Positions 1-8,339 are shown, counted from the first letter of the stretch. The stretch is 64,000 nt of DNA from RH-AL1 sp965198715 (GCA_965198715.1 CBDAPV010000001.1:1302001-1366000); one strand, 5' to 3'. Numbers and translations: made by a program. The notes: a model not told the origin generated them from the sequence alone.

Positions 1-48
1 GCGCACCATACATTTGGCGTCAGGCCAAGGATCAGGACGAAAGCACAT

Positions 49-3015
49 ATGACTGAACAGAAGGCACCTTCCAAAACACTGTCGCTCAAGCGACCGGTCG
101 AGGCGGGCGTCGTCAGGCAGAGCTTCTCCCACGGCCGTTCGAAAACGGTGGTGGTCGAGAAGGTCAAGACCCGCCCGATCCTTTCCAACAAGCCTGCCGG
201 TGCCGCTGCGCCGAGGCCTGCCGCTCCGCAGCCGACCCCTGCCGCTCCGCCGCCGCCCGCGGCGCCGGCTGCACCGGTGGCGCCGCGCAGCGCGACCGTT
301 GCCGCCGCGGCACCGGCGCGTCCGACGCCTCCGGCTCCCGTCCCCGCGCCGGTGCCGCCTCAGGCGGCCGCCTCGCCGGCTCCGCAGGTGGCGGCCCCGG
401 TCGCCCCGCCGCCGACGGCCGCGGTCGCTCCGGTAGAGGTCGCTCCGCGCGCCGAGGCACCGCCGTCGCGTCCGGCACCCATCGCCGCAACGGCGCCCGC
501 CGTCGTGATCCCCGTCTCCCCCGGGCCGCGGATGATCGCACCGGCGCCGGCGCACCCGACGCCGCGGGCTGCCGCTCCGGCGCCAGTGGCGCCAAGGGGC
601 GCGACGCCGGCCGCATCGACGACGCCGCGCCCGACCCCGACCCGCGGCGTGGTGCTCCGCACCCTTACCGAGGAAGAGCGCGACGCGCGCACCCGTGCCC
701 TTTCCGGCGCCAAGGAGCGTGAAGACGACGACCGTCGCCGCGCTATCGCCGAATCGGCGCTGCGTGCCGAACGCGACGAACGCGACCGCGTCGAGCGCGC
801 CGCCGCCGAGGAGCGCAAGCGCGAGGAGGATGCCCGGCGCGCCACGGAGCAGGAGACCCGCCGCCGCACCGAGGCAGAGGCCTCGCGTCGCCTCGCTGGC
901 GGCGAGCCCGCGCCGTCTTACCGGCCGGCCGCAGCCTCTCCGGTCGCGCGTCGCCCGATCTCCTCGCCCGCGCCGAGCGGCTTCGCCCCGGCCGGCCCGC
1001 GTCCGCTGACGCCCGTCGAAGGCAGCGAAGACGGCGAGAAGCGCATCATTCGCCGCCCAGGCATGCCGACCAAGGTCGTGATGCCGGCGCGCACGCCCAC
1101 CCGCCCGAGCCCCGGAGGCCAGAAGGACCGTGGCCGCCTCACTGTGTCCACGGCCACCGGTGACAGCGCGGAGGACCGCACGCGCTCCGTGGCCTCGTTC
1201 CGCCGGCGCACACAGCGGCTCAAGGGCCACCAGGCCGAGCAGAAGGATAAGATCGCACGCCAGGTGCTGCTGCCCGAGACGATCACGATCCAGGAACTCG
1301 CCAACCGCATGTCGGAGCGCGCCGTCGATGTTATCAAGCTGCTTATGAAGCAGGGTCAGATGGCGACGATCAACGACGTCATCGATGCCGACACCGCGCA
1401 GATCATCGCCGAGGAGCTCGGCCACTCGGTCAAGCGCGTCGCCGAGGCCGACGTCGAGGAGGGCCTGTTCGACAGCCCCGACGACGACGATCACCTGCTG
1501 TCGCGCCCGCCCGTCGTGACCATCATGGGCCACGTCGACCACGGCAAGACCTCGCTGCTCGACGCTCTGCGCAACGCCCACGTCCAGTCCGGCGAGGCCG
1601 GCGGCATCACCCAGCACATCGGCGCCTACCAGATCACCGCCGAGGACGGCCGCAGCACGACCTTCATCGACACGCCCGGCCACGCCGCCTTCACCCAGAT
1701 GCGCGCCCGCGGCGCCAAGGTGACGGACATCGTGGTGCTGGTGGTGGCGGCCGACGACAGCGTCATGCCGCAGACGGTGGAGGCGATCTCCCACGCCAAG
1801 GCGGCCGACGTGCCGATCATCGTGGCGATCAACAAGATCGACAAGCCGGATGCCAAGCCCGACCGCGTGCGCGGCGAGCTGGTGCAGCACGGCGTGCAGG
1901 TCGAGACCCTCGGCGGCGACGTCCTTGAGGTCGAGGTCTCGGCGCTCAAGCGGACCAATCTCGACGGGCTGCTCGAGCTGATCGCGCTGCAGGCCGAGAT
2001 CCTCAATCTCAAGGCCAATCCCGAGCGCGCCGCCGAAGGCACCGTCATCGAGTCGCGGCTGGATCGCGGCCGCGGTCCGGTGGCGACCGTGCTGGTGCAG
2101 CGCGGCACGCTCAAGGTCGGCGACCTCGTGGTCGGCGGCACGCAATGGGGCAAGGTGCGCGCGCTGATCGACGATCAGGGCCGCAACGTGCATTCGGCCG
2201 GTCCCTCGATGCCGGTCGAGATCCTCGGCTTCTCCGGCTCGCCCGAGGCCGGCGACCGCGTCGGCGTGGTCGAGTCGGAGGCCCGCGCCCGCGAGATCAC
2301 CGAGTATCGCGACCGCCAGAAGAAGGATGAGGCAGCCGCCCGCACCGGCACCGCCCGCTCGTCGCTGATGGAGATGATGACCCAGCTCAAGGCGACGGGC
2401 CGCAAGGAATTCCCGCTCGTCATCAAGGGCGACGTGCAAGGCTCGGTCGAGGCCATCGTCAAGACGTTGGAAGACCTCAACACCGACGAGGTCGCGGCCC
2501 GCATTCTCTCGGCCGGCGTCGGCGGCATCACCGAATCCGACGTGACGCTGGCGGACGCGTCCGACGCCATCATCATCGGTTTCAACGTGCGCGCCTTGAA
2601 GGAGGCGCGTGCCCTGGCCGAGCAGCAGGGCATCGAGATCCGCTACTACAACGTCATCTACAATCTCGTGGACGACGTGAAGGCGGCAATGTCGGGCATG
2701 CTCGATCCGACGCTGCGCGAGGACATGCTCGGCAACGCGCAGATCCTCGAAATCTTCAACATCACCAAGGTCGGCAAAATCGCCGGCTGCCGCATCACGG
2801 ACGGCAAGGTCGAGCGCGGCGCGCACGTCCGCCTCATCCGCGATCAGGTAGTGGTGCACGAGGGCAAGCTGTCGACGCTCAAGCGCTTCAAGGACGAGGT
2901 CAAGGACGTCGTCTCCGGCCAGGAGTGCGGCATGGCCTTCGAGAACTACCAGGACATGCGCGTCGGCGACGTCATCGAGTGCTACAACGTGACGGCGATC
3001 AAGCGCTCGCTGTAG
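49..3015 (+). CDS. infB: Translation initiation factor IF-2
   Basis: GTPase that places initiator fMet-tRNA on the 30S subunit and promotes 50S joining; cytoplasmic. The 988-residue length is usual for alphaproteobacteria. The start SLKRPVEAGVVRQSFSHGRS is the typical alphaproteobacterial IF-2 N-terminus. Next come a long Pro/Ala-rich linker (about residues 45-200), a charged Arg/Glu helix (about 215-290), the IF2_N region (about 405-450) and the G domain with GHVDHGKT (about 494-501), DTPGH and NKID (about 594). The C-terminal IF-2 domains run to the end and contain the conserved KGDVQGSVEA stretch. An upstream frame ends in a TGA that overlaps the ATG (ATGA), which suggests coupling to a preceding gene outside the window. 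infB is normally followed by rbfA, but here small ORFs intervene. Confidence 0.98.
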   Translation: MTEQKAPSKTLSLKRPVEAGVVRQSFSHGRSKTVVVEKVKTRPILSNKPAGAAAPRPAAPQPTPAAPPPPAAPAAPVAPRSATVAAAAPARPTPPAPVPAPVPPQAAASPAPQVAAPVAPPPTAAVAPVEVAPRAEAPPSRPAPIAATAPAVVIPVSPGPRMIAPAPAHPTPRAAAPAPVAPRGATPAASTTPRPTPTRGVVLRTLTEEERDARTRALSGAKEREDDDRRRAIAESALRAERDERDRVERAAAEERKREEDARRATEQETRRRTEAEASRRLAGGEPAPSYRPAAASPVARRPISSPAPSGFAPAGPRPLTPVEGSEDGEKRIIRRPGMPTKVVMPARTPTRPSPGGQKDRGRLTVSTATGDSAEDRTRSVASFRRRTQRLKGHQAEQKDKIARQVLLPETITIQELANRMSERAVDVIKLLMKQGQMATINDVIDADTAQIIAEELGHSVKRVAEADVEEGLFDSPDDDDHLLSRPPVVTIMGHVDHGKTSLLDALRNAHVQSGEAGGITQHIGAYQITAEDGRSTTFIDTPGHAAFTQMRARGAKVTDIVVLVVAADDSVMPQTVEAISHAKAADVPIIVAINKIDKPDAKPDRVRGELVQHGVQVETLGGDVLEVEVSALKRTNLDGLLELIALQAEILNLKANPERAAEGTVIESRLDRGRGPVATVLVQRGTLKVGDLVVGGTQWGKVRALIDDQGRNVHSAGPSMPVEILGFSGSPEAGDRVGVVESEARAREITEYRDRQKKDEAAARTGTARSSLMEMMTQLKATGRKEFPLVIKGDVQGSVEAIVKTLEDLNTDEVAARILSAGVGGITESDVTLADASDAIIIGFNVRALKEARALAEQQGIEIRYYNVIYNLVDDVKAAMSGMLDPTLREDMLGNAQILEIFNITKVGKIAGCRITDGKVERGAHVRLIRDQVVVHEGKLSTLKRFKDEVKDVVSGQECGMAFENYQDMRVGDVIECYNVTAIKRSL

Positions 3016-3030
3016 CGTTGGAGAGGCTGT

Positions 3031-3273
3031 ATGAACGAGGCCTTGAAGGAGCGGCCCTCTTCTATCGACGAGGAAGCGGAGGCCGATTTCATCGACGCGC
3101 TGGAAGCCGAGTTGGACAGTCTCGATCCAAGGGCGCAGGACACTCGGACTCGCGACCAGCGTGACCGCTTATACCGCGAGCTTTTTGAGGCTCGCGGTAA
3201 ACGGATCGAGCGTCGAAACGAGGAGAATTGGAACAAGCTGGAACAGCTTGTCGGCCACAAGTTGAGGCGATGA
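3031..3273 (+). CDS. Small charged hypothetical protein between infB and rbfA
   Basis: Not recognised. It is an 80-residue, strongly charged protein: an acidic first half (EEAEADFIDALEAELDSLD) and a basic second half (RDRLYRELFEARGKRIERR), probably all helical, with no signal peptide or membrane segment. The ATG lies 15 bases after the infB stop with GGAGAGG just upstream, so it should be translated from the infB transcript. Its stop overlaps the ATG of the next small ORF (ATGA), a usual sign of translational coupling. Third codon positions are less G/C-rich than in infB. I cannot assign a function; an acquired small-protein pair or a lineage-specific accessory protein are both possible. Confidence 0.6.
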   Translation: MNEALKERPSSIDEEAEADFIDALEAELDSLDPRAQDTRTRDQRDRLYRELFEARGKRIERRNEENWNKLEQLVGHKLRR

Positions 3274-3479
3274 GCGGCGACGCTCCCGAACCTCCGAGGA
3301 GTCCAGCGCGACCATGGTCCGTACCGTCCTGGAGGCGGATTGGCGACTTTATATTTACTGTCGCGCAGCTCGAGCGTTCGTATCAGTCATTGAAGGCAAC
3401 AAATGACCAGCTGAGAGACGAGCTGAAGCGTCTCCAGCGAGATGTCGATCGTCATTCTGGGCAGCTCGACGTCTTATGA
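3270..3479 (+). CDS. Small coiled-coil hypothetical protein coupled to the preceding ORF
   Basis: Not recognised. It is 69 residues: a Pro/Arg-rich N-terminus followed by a helix (FIFTVAQLERSYQSLK, then LRDELKRLQRDVDRHSG) with heptad spacing of a coiled coil. It starts at an ATG overlapping the stop of the previous ORF. Around 3350-3420 it is clearly richer in A/T than infB and rbfA. At its end the sequence again reads ATGA, opening a 28-codon ORF. Read without the frame change, the two would give one smooth helix (GQLDVL then MTFVQQALDR), so this may be a single 97-residue protein with a one-base deletion near 3475, or two coupled ORFs. Confidence 0.5.
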   Translation: MSGDAPEPPRSPARPWSVPSWRRIGDFIFTVAQLERSYQSLKATNDQLRDELKRLQRDVDRHSGQLDVL

Positions 3480-3562
3480 CCTTCGTACAGCAAGCGTTGG
3501 ACAGACCGGAGCGGACCCAGGCAATCGCGAAGTCGGCCGACCCGTCTGACGAGGACCCTTAA
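3476..3562 (+). other. 28-codon ORF, third in the ATGA chain or the displaced C-terminus of the previous ORF
   Basis: A reading frame of 28 codons begins at the ATG that overlaps the previous stop and ends at TAA at 3560-3562. It starts MTFVQQALDRPERTQAIAKS and ends with an acidic tail. It continues the helical pattern of the upstream ORF, so the simplest reading is the C-terminal end of that protein shifted by one lost base. The alternative is a third coupled mini-gene. An AAGGAG directly overlaps its end (3562-3567) and probably serves rbfA. Confidence 0.35.
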
Positions 3563-3581
3563 AGGAGCCGTATACTCAACA

Positions 3582-3998
3582 ATGTCCCGTACACACCAGC
3601 AGGGCGGCGAGCCGTCCCAGCGCATGTTGCGCGTCGGCGAGCTGATCCGCCATGCCTTGTCCGACCTGCTCTCGCGCGGCTCGATCGTCGATCCGGTGCT
3701 CGACGGCCACGTCATCACCGTGCCGATCGTGCGGATGAGCCCCGACCTGAAGCTCGCCACCGCCTACGTGATGCCGCTGGGCGGGCGAGACATGGCGCCG
3801 GTGATCGAGGCGCTCGACCGCCACCGCAAGGCTTTGCGCACCGAGGTGGCGCAGCGCATCAACATGAAGTTCGCGCCCGACCTGCGCTTCAAGGCCGACC
3901 AGAGCTTCGACTACGGCGCCAAGATCGATGCCATCCTCGACTCGCCCAAGGTCAAGCAGGACCTGGAGAGCGAGCGCCGCGACGACGACGCCGGCTGA
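3582..3998 (+). CDS. rbfA: Ribosome-binding factor A
   Basis: KH-fold protein needed for late maturation of the 30S subunit and processing of the 16S rRNA 5' end. It has 138 residues, the family size. Typical features are the N-terminal QRMLRVGELIRHALSDLL, the VRMSPDLKLATAYVMP strand region and the RFKADQSFDYGAKID helix near the C-terminus. An AAGGAG lies 14 bases before the ATG, rather distant. rbfA usually follows infB directly and is followed by truB; here small ORFs precede it and a regulator gene follows, so the nusA-infB-rbfA-truB order is broken on both sides. Confidence 0.96.
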   Translation: MSRTHQQGGEPSQRMLRVGELIRHALSDLLSRGSIVDPVLDGHVITVPIVRMSPDLKLATAYVMPLGGRDMAPVIEALDRHRKALRTEVAQRINMKFAPDLRFKADQSFDYGAKIDAILDSPKVKQDLESERRDDDAG

Positions 3999-4183
3999 AG
4001 CGCGAAGGTGCGCGCCGACGCCGGCCATGCAACGTCTCGGGGGCGAGATGATCATCTCCGATCAAATCGCTTCTTCCACAACGAGATAAGAGGTACAGCG
4101 GCAGTGGCGGTCACGAGGTCGTCACGAGGATGCCGCAGGCCGGTCGGCCCTCGTGAATGAGTGCCGTATTTTTGGTGAGTGTC

Positions 4184-4648
4184 ATGACCAATGCCGCACT
4201 TGTCGAGCGCGATGTAGACGACGATCAGCTCAGCCTCGACAACCAGCTCTGCTTCTCGCTCTACGCCGCCGCGCACGCGATCAAGAAGGCCTATCGCCCG
4301 CTGCTCGACGAGCTCGGACTCACCTATCCGCAATATCTCGTGCTCATCGTGCTGTGGAAGACCGATGCGCTGAAGGTCTCCGACATCGGCCAACGGCTGT
4401 CGCTCGATTCCGGCACGCTGACGCCGGTCCTCAAGAGACTGGAGAGTGCCGGCCTGGTGACTCGGGCGCGCCGCGCCCACGACGAACGCGAGGTCGAGAT
4501 CGCGCTGACGGACGCGGGACGGGCCTTGCGCGAGCGCGCGGTGGGCGTGCGCTGCCAGATCGTGAAGCAGCTCGGCATGAGCGACAGCGCGATCGCCAAC
4601 CTCCGCGGCGAGCTCAACGCGGTGATCTCGACGCTCAGCGCACCCTGA
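4184..4648 (+). CDS. ohrR: MarR-family regulator, OhrR-like
   Basis: Winged-helix repressor of the MarR family. The start LDNQLCFSLYAAAHAIKKAY carries one cysteine at residue 23 in the position of the peroxide-sensing Cys of OhrR (Cys22 in Xanthomonas). The winged helix covers about residues 55-110 (KVSDIGQRLSLDSGTLTPVL, then wing residues HDEREVEI). I chose the ATG at 4184 because GGTGAG lies five bases upstream and the Cys position then fits the family; an in-frame ATG at 4157 also exists. By family, oxidation by organic hydroperoxides releases the DNA. No ohr gene is nearby, so the target is unknown; the methyltransferase gene starts six bases downstream and may be co-transcribed. Confidence 0.85.
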   Translation: MTNAALVERDVDDDQLSLDNQLCFSLYAAAHAIKKAYRPLLDELGLTYPQYLVLIVLWKTDALKVSDIGQRLSLDSGTLTPVLKRLESAGLVTRARRAHDEREVEIALTDAGRALRERAVGVRCQIVKQLGMSDSAIANLRGELNAVISTLSAP

Positions 4649-4653
4649 GCGGC

Positions 4654-5943
4654 GTGGTGTCGGTCTCGCTCGCGCGCGTCGCCATCGAGCGCATGGGCGG
4701 CCGTGGCGAAGGCATCGCGCCTCTGGATGGGCGCCGGCTCTACGTCGCCTACGCGTTGCCGGGCGAGACCGTCACCGTCGACGATCCCGGCGGCGAGCGC
4801 GCGACGCTCGTTGGCGTGGTGAACTCGAGCCCCGATCGCATCCCGGCGATCTGTCCCTATTTCACCACCTGCGGCGGTTGTGCCGTCCAGGCCTGGGCCC
4901 GCGAGCCCTATGCAATGTGGAAGCGCGGCCTCGTGGTCGAGGCCTTGTCGCGCGCCGGTCTCGCGGCCGAGGTGGCGCCCCTCGTCGACGCCCATGGCGC
5001 CGGGCGGCGGCGCGCCACCTTTCACGCCGGCACGGCGGCCGACGGGCGCACCCGCACCGGCTTCAACGAGGCCCGCTCGCACGCCATCGTCGCGATCGAG
5101 GCCTGCCCGATCCTCGATCCCGGTCTCGCCGGCGCGCTGCCCGCCGCCCGCGCCCTCGTCGCCGCGCTGAACGACACCGGAGGCGGGCTGCGCAAGCCGC
5201 TCGACATCCTGGCGACCGCGTCGGACGAGGGCCTCGACATCGACCTGCGCGGGCACGGTCCGCTCGAGGAGGGCGAGCGCGCGCGGGTTGTCGCGGTGGC
5301 GGTCGCCCACGACCTGGCGCGGCTGTCCAACCACGGCACAATCGTGCTGGAGCGGCGCAAGCCGGCGGTGCGCTTCGGCGCCGCGCGGCTCGATCTGCCG
5401 CCGGGCGCCTTCCTGCAGGCGACCGCGGCGGGCGAGACCGAGCTCGCCGCCCGCATCCTGGAGGCGACGGCGGGCGCGAAGCGCGTCGCGGACCTGTTCT
5501 GCGGGGTCGGCACCTTTGCGCTGCGGCTCGCCGCCCGGGCCGAGGTCGCCGCTTTCGACAACGAGCCGGCGGGCCTCGCCGCGATCGATCGCGCCGCGCG
5601 GGAGACGCCGGGCCTGCGGGCGCTGAGCGTCAACGCGCGCGACCTGCAAGGGCGCCCGCTCAACGTCGACGAGCTGAAGCCCTTCGATTACGTGGTGCTC
5701 GATCCGCCGCGCGCCGGCGCCGAGGCGCAGATGCGCGCGATCGCCGCCTCGGCGGTGACGCTGGTGACGTCGGTGAGCTGCGATGCCGGAAGCTTCGCCC
5801 GCGACGCCGCGATCCTCGCCGCCGCCGGCTTCGCGCCCGACTGGATCGTGCCGGTCGACCAGTTCCGCTACGCCGCCCACGTCGAGATCGTCGCCGCCTT
5901 CCGCCGCAAGCCGGCCAAGCGGGTGCGCAAGCTGCTGGGGTGA
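4654..5943 (+). CDS. SAM-dependent RNA m5U methyltransferase, TrmA/RlmD family
   Basis: Class I methyltransferase predicted to methylate uridine C5 in 23S rRNA or tRNA. It contains an N-terminal TRAM-like segment (MGGRGEGIAPLDGRRLYVAY), a probable 4Fe-4S motif CPYFTTCGGC (Cys 67, 73, 76) with a fourth Cys near 151, a SAM-binding motif DLFCGVGTFAL, LDPPRAG, and the catalytic-Cys region SVSCDAGSFARDA (Cys about 376). The cluster and length (429 residues) fit the RlmC/RlmD/RumA branch; the exact target nucleotide cannot be told from sequence. The frame is open far upstream inside ohrR, but homology begins only at the two GTG codons at 4654 and 4657, so a GTG start is used. Confidence 0.88.
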   Translation: MVSVSLARVAIERMGGRGEGIAPLDGRRLYVAYALPGETVTVDDPGGERATLVGVVNSSPDRIPAICPYFTTCGGCAVQAWAREPYAMWKRGLVVEALSRAGLAAEVAPLVDAHGAGRRRATFHAGTAADGRTRTGFNEARSHAIVAIEACPILDPGLAGALPAARALVAALNDTGGGLRKPLDILATASDEGLDIDLRGHGPLEEGERARVVAVAVAHDLARLSNHGTIVLERRKPAVRFGAARLDLPPGAFLQATAAGETELAARILEATAGAKRVADLFCGVGTFALRLAARAEVAAFDNEPAGLAAIDRAARETPGLRALSVNARDLQGRPLNVDELKPFDYVVLDPPRAGAEAQMRAIAASAVTLVTSVSCDAGSFARDAAILAAAGFAPDWIVPVDQFRYAAHVEIVAAFRRKPAKRVRKLLG

Positions 5944-6020
5944 TCGGGGTGCTGCGTCCGATCGGTCTCATTGAGGGGACCGGTCACCATGTTTAGGTTG
6001 CGGTCGAGAAGGAGTTGCCC

Positions 6021-7454
6021 ATGGCCGTCGAGACCCTGACCCGCCCGGCACCGGCGGCCGCCGATTTGATGTCCAAACTCCGCGCGATCGTTGGCGACGC
6101 GCACGTGCTGGAGGCCGAGGCCGACACGGTCTCCTTCCTCCGCGAGCGCCGCGATCTCTATCGCGGCGCGACGCGCGCCGTGGTGCGCCCGGGCACGCGC
6201 GACGAGGTCTCGGCCGTGCTGGCGCTCTGCCACGAGACCGGCACCGCGGTGGTGCCGCAAGGTGGCAACACCGGGCTCGTCGGCGGCCAGACGCCGATGC
6301 ACGGCGAGATCGTGCTGTCGCTCACCAGGCTCGCCGCGGTGCGCGAGATCGACGTCGTCACCGGCACGATGATCGTCGAGGCCGGCATGACGCTCGACGC
6401 GGTGCGCGCCGCCGCCGACAGGGCGGGGCGGCTGTTCCCGCTGTGGTTCGCCTCGGCCGGCTCGTGCACGATCGGCGGCAACCTCGCCACCAATGCCGGC
6501 GGCGTCAACGTCATCGCCTTCGGCAACACTCGCGAGCTCGTCAACGGCATCGAGGTGGTGATGGCCGACGGCCGCGTGCTGTCGAACCTGTCCAAGCTGA
6601 AGAAGGACAACACCGGCTACGACCTGAAGAACCTTTTCATCGGCTCGGAGGGGACGCTCGGCATTATCACCGCGGCGGTGCTGAAGCTCTATCCCAAGCC
6701 GCGTACGGTCGAGACCGCCTTCGCCGGCGTCGCCAGCCCGGACAAGGCGCTGGCCCTGTTCCAGCGGCTGCGCGAGACCATGTCCGGCAAGATCCGCGCC
6801 TTCGAGTTGATCCCGCGCCTCGCGCTCGAGTTCGTTCTGGAGGCGGTTCCCGCGGCGCGCGATCCGTTTCAGGACCGGCACGGATGGTACGTGCTGATCG
6901 AGCTCGCCACGCAATCGGACGAGGCCCTGAACGACGAACTCTTCACCTTCCTGGAGAACGTCACCGAGCGCGGGCTGGTGGAGGACGCCACCGTCGCCTC
7001 CTCGCTGTCGCAGGCCGAGGCGCTCTGGGCGCTGCGCGAGAACATCTCGGAGGCCCAGAAGCATTTCGGCGGCTCGATCAAGCACGACGTCTCGGTGCCG
7101 GTGGCCAGCGTGCCGGCCTTTCTCTCCGCCGTCGAGCCGGCGGTGCTGGCGGCGGTGCCCGGCGCGCGGCTCTGCGCCTTCGGCCACCTCGGCGACGGCA
7201 ACATCCACTGCAACGTCCAGCAGCCCGAAGGTGCCGACAAGGCCGCCTTCCTGGCGCGCTGGAACGAAGTCAACCGCATCGTCCACGGGCTTGTCGCCTC
7301 GTTCGGCGGCTCGATCTCGGCCGAGCACGGCATCGGCCAGCTCAAGCGCGACCTGCTGCCAGGCGTCAAGGATCCGGTCGCGCTCGACACCATGCGCGCA
7401 ATCAAGCTGGCGCTCGACCCCAAGGGCATCCTCAACCCTGGCAAGGTGCTGTAG
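6021..7454 (+). CDS. FAD-linked dehydrogenase, D-2-hydroxyglutarate/D-lactate type
   Basis: Flavoprotein of the FAD_binding_4 / FAD-oxidase_C family that oxidises D-2-hydroxy acids (D-2-hydroxyglutarate, D-lactate or glycolate). It has 477 residues. The FAD domain shows PQGGNTGLVGGQTP, then FASAGSCTIGGNLATNAGG and IGSEGTLGIITAAVLKLYP; the C-terminal domain shows FGHLGDGNIHCNV and SAEHGIGQLKRD with the metal/substrate histidines. AAGGAG at 6009-6014 sits six bases before the ATG at 6021, which favours it over an in-frame TTG at 6015. No electron-transfer partner is adjacent. The precise substrate is not determined by the sequence. Confidence 0.9.
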   Translation: MAVETLTRPAPAAADLMSKLRAIVGDAHVLEAEADTVSFLRERRDLYRGATRAVVRPGTRDEVSAVLALCHETGTAVVPQGGNTGLVGGQTPMHGEIVLSLTRLAAVREIDVVTGTMIVEAGMTLDAVRAAADRAGRLFPLWFASAGSCTIGGNLATNAGGVNVIAFGNTRELVNGIEVVMADGRVLSNLSKLKKDNTGYDLKNLFIGSEGTLGIITAAVLKLYPKPRTVETAFAGVASPDKALALFQRLRETMSGKIRAFELIPRLALEFVLEAVPAARDPFQDRHGWYVLIELATQSDEALNDELFTFLENVTERGLVEDATVASSLSQAEALWALRENISEAQKHFGGSIKHDVSVPVASVPAFLSAVEPAVLAAVPGARLCAFGHLGDGNIHCNVQQPEGADKAAFLARWNEVNRIVHGLVASFGGSISAEHGIGQLKRDLLPGVKDPVALDTMRAIKLALDPKGILNPGKVL

Positions 7455-7463
7455 CAACGGAGG

Positions 7464-7504
7464 TCCCGCCAAGGCGGGAGAATGGGCTAAAGCTACGTTT
7501 TTTT
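7464..7504 (+). terminator. Hairpin and T-run after the FAD dehydrogenase gene
   Basis: Ten bases after the dehydrogenase stop lies TCCCGCC-AA-GGCGGGA (7464-7479), a seven-pair stem. A run of seven T at 7498-7504 follows after about 18 bases. The distance is longer than in a standard intrinsic terminator. The REP-like hairpin that follows (7505-7530) also ends in T residues and may do the job instead. Confidence 0.4.
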
Positions 7505-7530
7505 GGAGCAAGTCCGCAACAGCGGATGTT
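7505..7530. repeat. REP-like hairpin element, copy 1
   Basis: Copy of an element with the core GGAGCAAGTCCGC-(A/G)ACA-GCGG. GTCCGC pairs with GCGGAT/GCGGGC around a four-base loop. This copy is less perfect than the two at 8297 and 8340. It lies between two convergent genes, three bases past the stop of the minus-strand gene at 7534, and is followed on the plus strand by TTTTT, so it can work as a terminator. Confidence 0.7.
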
Positions 7531-7533
7531 TTT

Positions 7534-7854
7534 CTAGCTGGCGCGATCGACCACGAACCAGTCTTCCGCGACGAGGCCCGGCACGTCGACGCCGCCGCGC
7601 TTGGGGCAGCGGTGCAGTCGCCATTGCGTCTCTGCGACCCGCAGCGTCGCCCGGTCTGCTGCGATGTCCGTAATGGCGCCGGACCCGTGATCCGGGCAAC
7701 AGACCCCGAAGCGGAGCACCACGGCATCGCCGGCCGCCAAGCGCGTCGGCGGTACCGCCGGCGTTTGGGAAAGGTCGCTGAGGCAGAGCCTGGCACCGGG
7801 CCGCAGGACGGGCGCGTGAACGATTGCCTGAAACATCCGAAGGCTGTCCATCAT
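7534..7854 (-). CDS. Hypothetical protein, 106 residues
   Basis: Not recognised. It is a mixed-sequence protein with several Trp, Cys and charged residues and a likely beta-rich core (GDAVVLRFGVCC, ATLRVAETQWRLHRCP, EDWFVVDRAS). It has no signal peptide, membrane segment or repeat. Three cysteines (CC and RCP) and a histidine could bind metal, but no known motif is visible. Two adjacent ATG codons could serve as start (7854 or 7851); the ribosome-binding site is weak. The codon pattern is host-like, with G/C-rich third positions. It stands alone on the minus strand, with its stop against a REP-like repeat. Confidence 0.5.
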   Translation of the reverse strand: MMDSLRMFQAIVHAPVLRPGARLCLSDLSQTPAVPPTRLAAGDAVVLRFGVCCPDHGSGAITDIAADRATLRVAETQWRLHRCPKRGGVDVPGLVAEDWFVVDRAS

Positions 7855-7973
7855 GGCTATATCGTAGAAGCTATAAAGCCACGCCTTGCAGACACCGACA
7901 AGACGACAGAAGCCGCATCAAGAAAAGGTGTTCGTGCGCTGCCGTAAGGCGAGGCGCGGGCTTGCACCTCACG

Positions 7974-8225
7974 TCAACGGCCGCCGTTGGCGTTGAGGGG
8001 ATCCGTGTGCTTGCGGATCTGATTGTTGAAAGGAAGGTTGCCGGACACGCCGCCGTCGACGTCCTGCGGATAGAACATGGTGGGCTGCGGAGCCGCTTCG
8101 ACCGGTGCGGGCGCCGAGGCCCGCATCATGACGTGATGGCGATGGCGGGGACGGGCATCAGCGGAAGAATTTGCGACCAACAGTAAAGCCGCGATGGCGG
8201 CGGCCGTCGAGATCAAAGCTTTCAT
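7974..8225 (-). CDS. Small secreted protein with signal peptide
   Basis: An 83-residue protein with a clear Sec signal peptide (MKALISTAAAIAALLLVANS, cleavage near SADA-RP). The mature part is short and rich in His, Pro and Ala (RPRHRHHVMM), followed by a C-terminal segment with GGVSGNLPFNNQIRKHTDP. GAGGAG lies eight bases before the ATG, which fixes this start over a longer in-frame reading. The His-rich stretch could bind metal, but this is speculation. Function unknown; likely periplasmic. Confidence 0.7.
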   Translation of the reverse strand: MKALISTAAAIAALLLVANSSADARPRHRHHVMMRASAPAPVEAAPQPTMFYPQDVDGGVSGNLPFNNQIRKHTDPLNANGGR

Positions 8226-8296
8226 CACGTGAACTCCTCGACCGCTATCGCTTGCGAGGTCGGCCGGGTTCCGCGACGCGGTCGCGAACCGCGCCC

Positions 8297-8328
8297 GGAG
8301 CAAGTCCGCGACAGCGGGCGCTGCTTTA
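8297..8328. repeat. REP-like hairpin element, copy 2
   Basis: GGAGCAAGTCCGCGACAGCG followed by GGCGCTGCTTTA. GTCCGC pairs with GCGGGC around a GACA loop, and AGCA with TGCT outside it. It is nearly identical to copy 3 eleven bases away, so the two form a tandem pair downstream of xerD. Confidence 0.8.
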
Positions 8329-8339
8329 GCCTTTGTGTC

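Noticed and set aside
1..48. C-terminal end of an upstream gene ending in ATGA at the infB start
   Set aside because: A frame of 16 codons with TGA at 50-52 fits coupling, but the residues match no protein I recognise; too short to annotate.
5868..7796. 642-codon open frame on the minus strand opposite the FAD dehydrogenase
   Set aside because: Shadow frame with no domain; the plus strand has FAD_binding_4 motifs.
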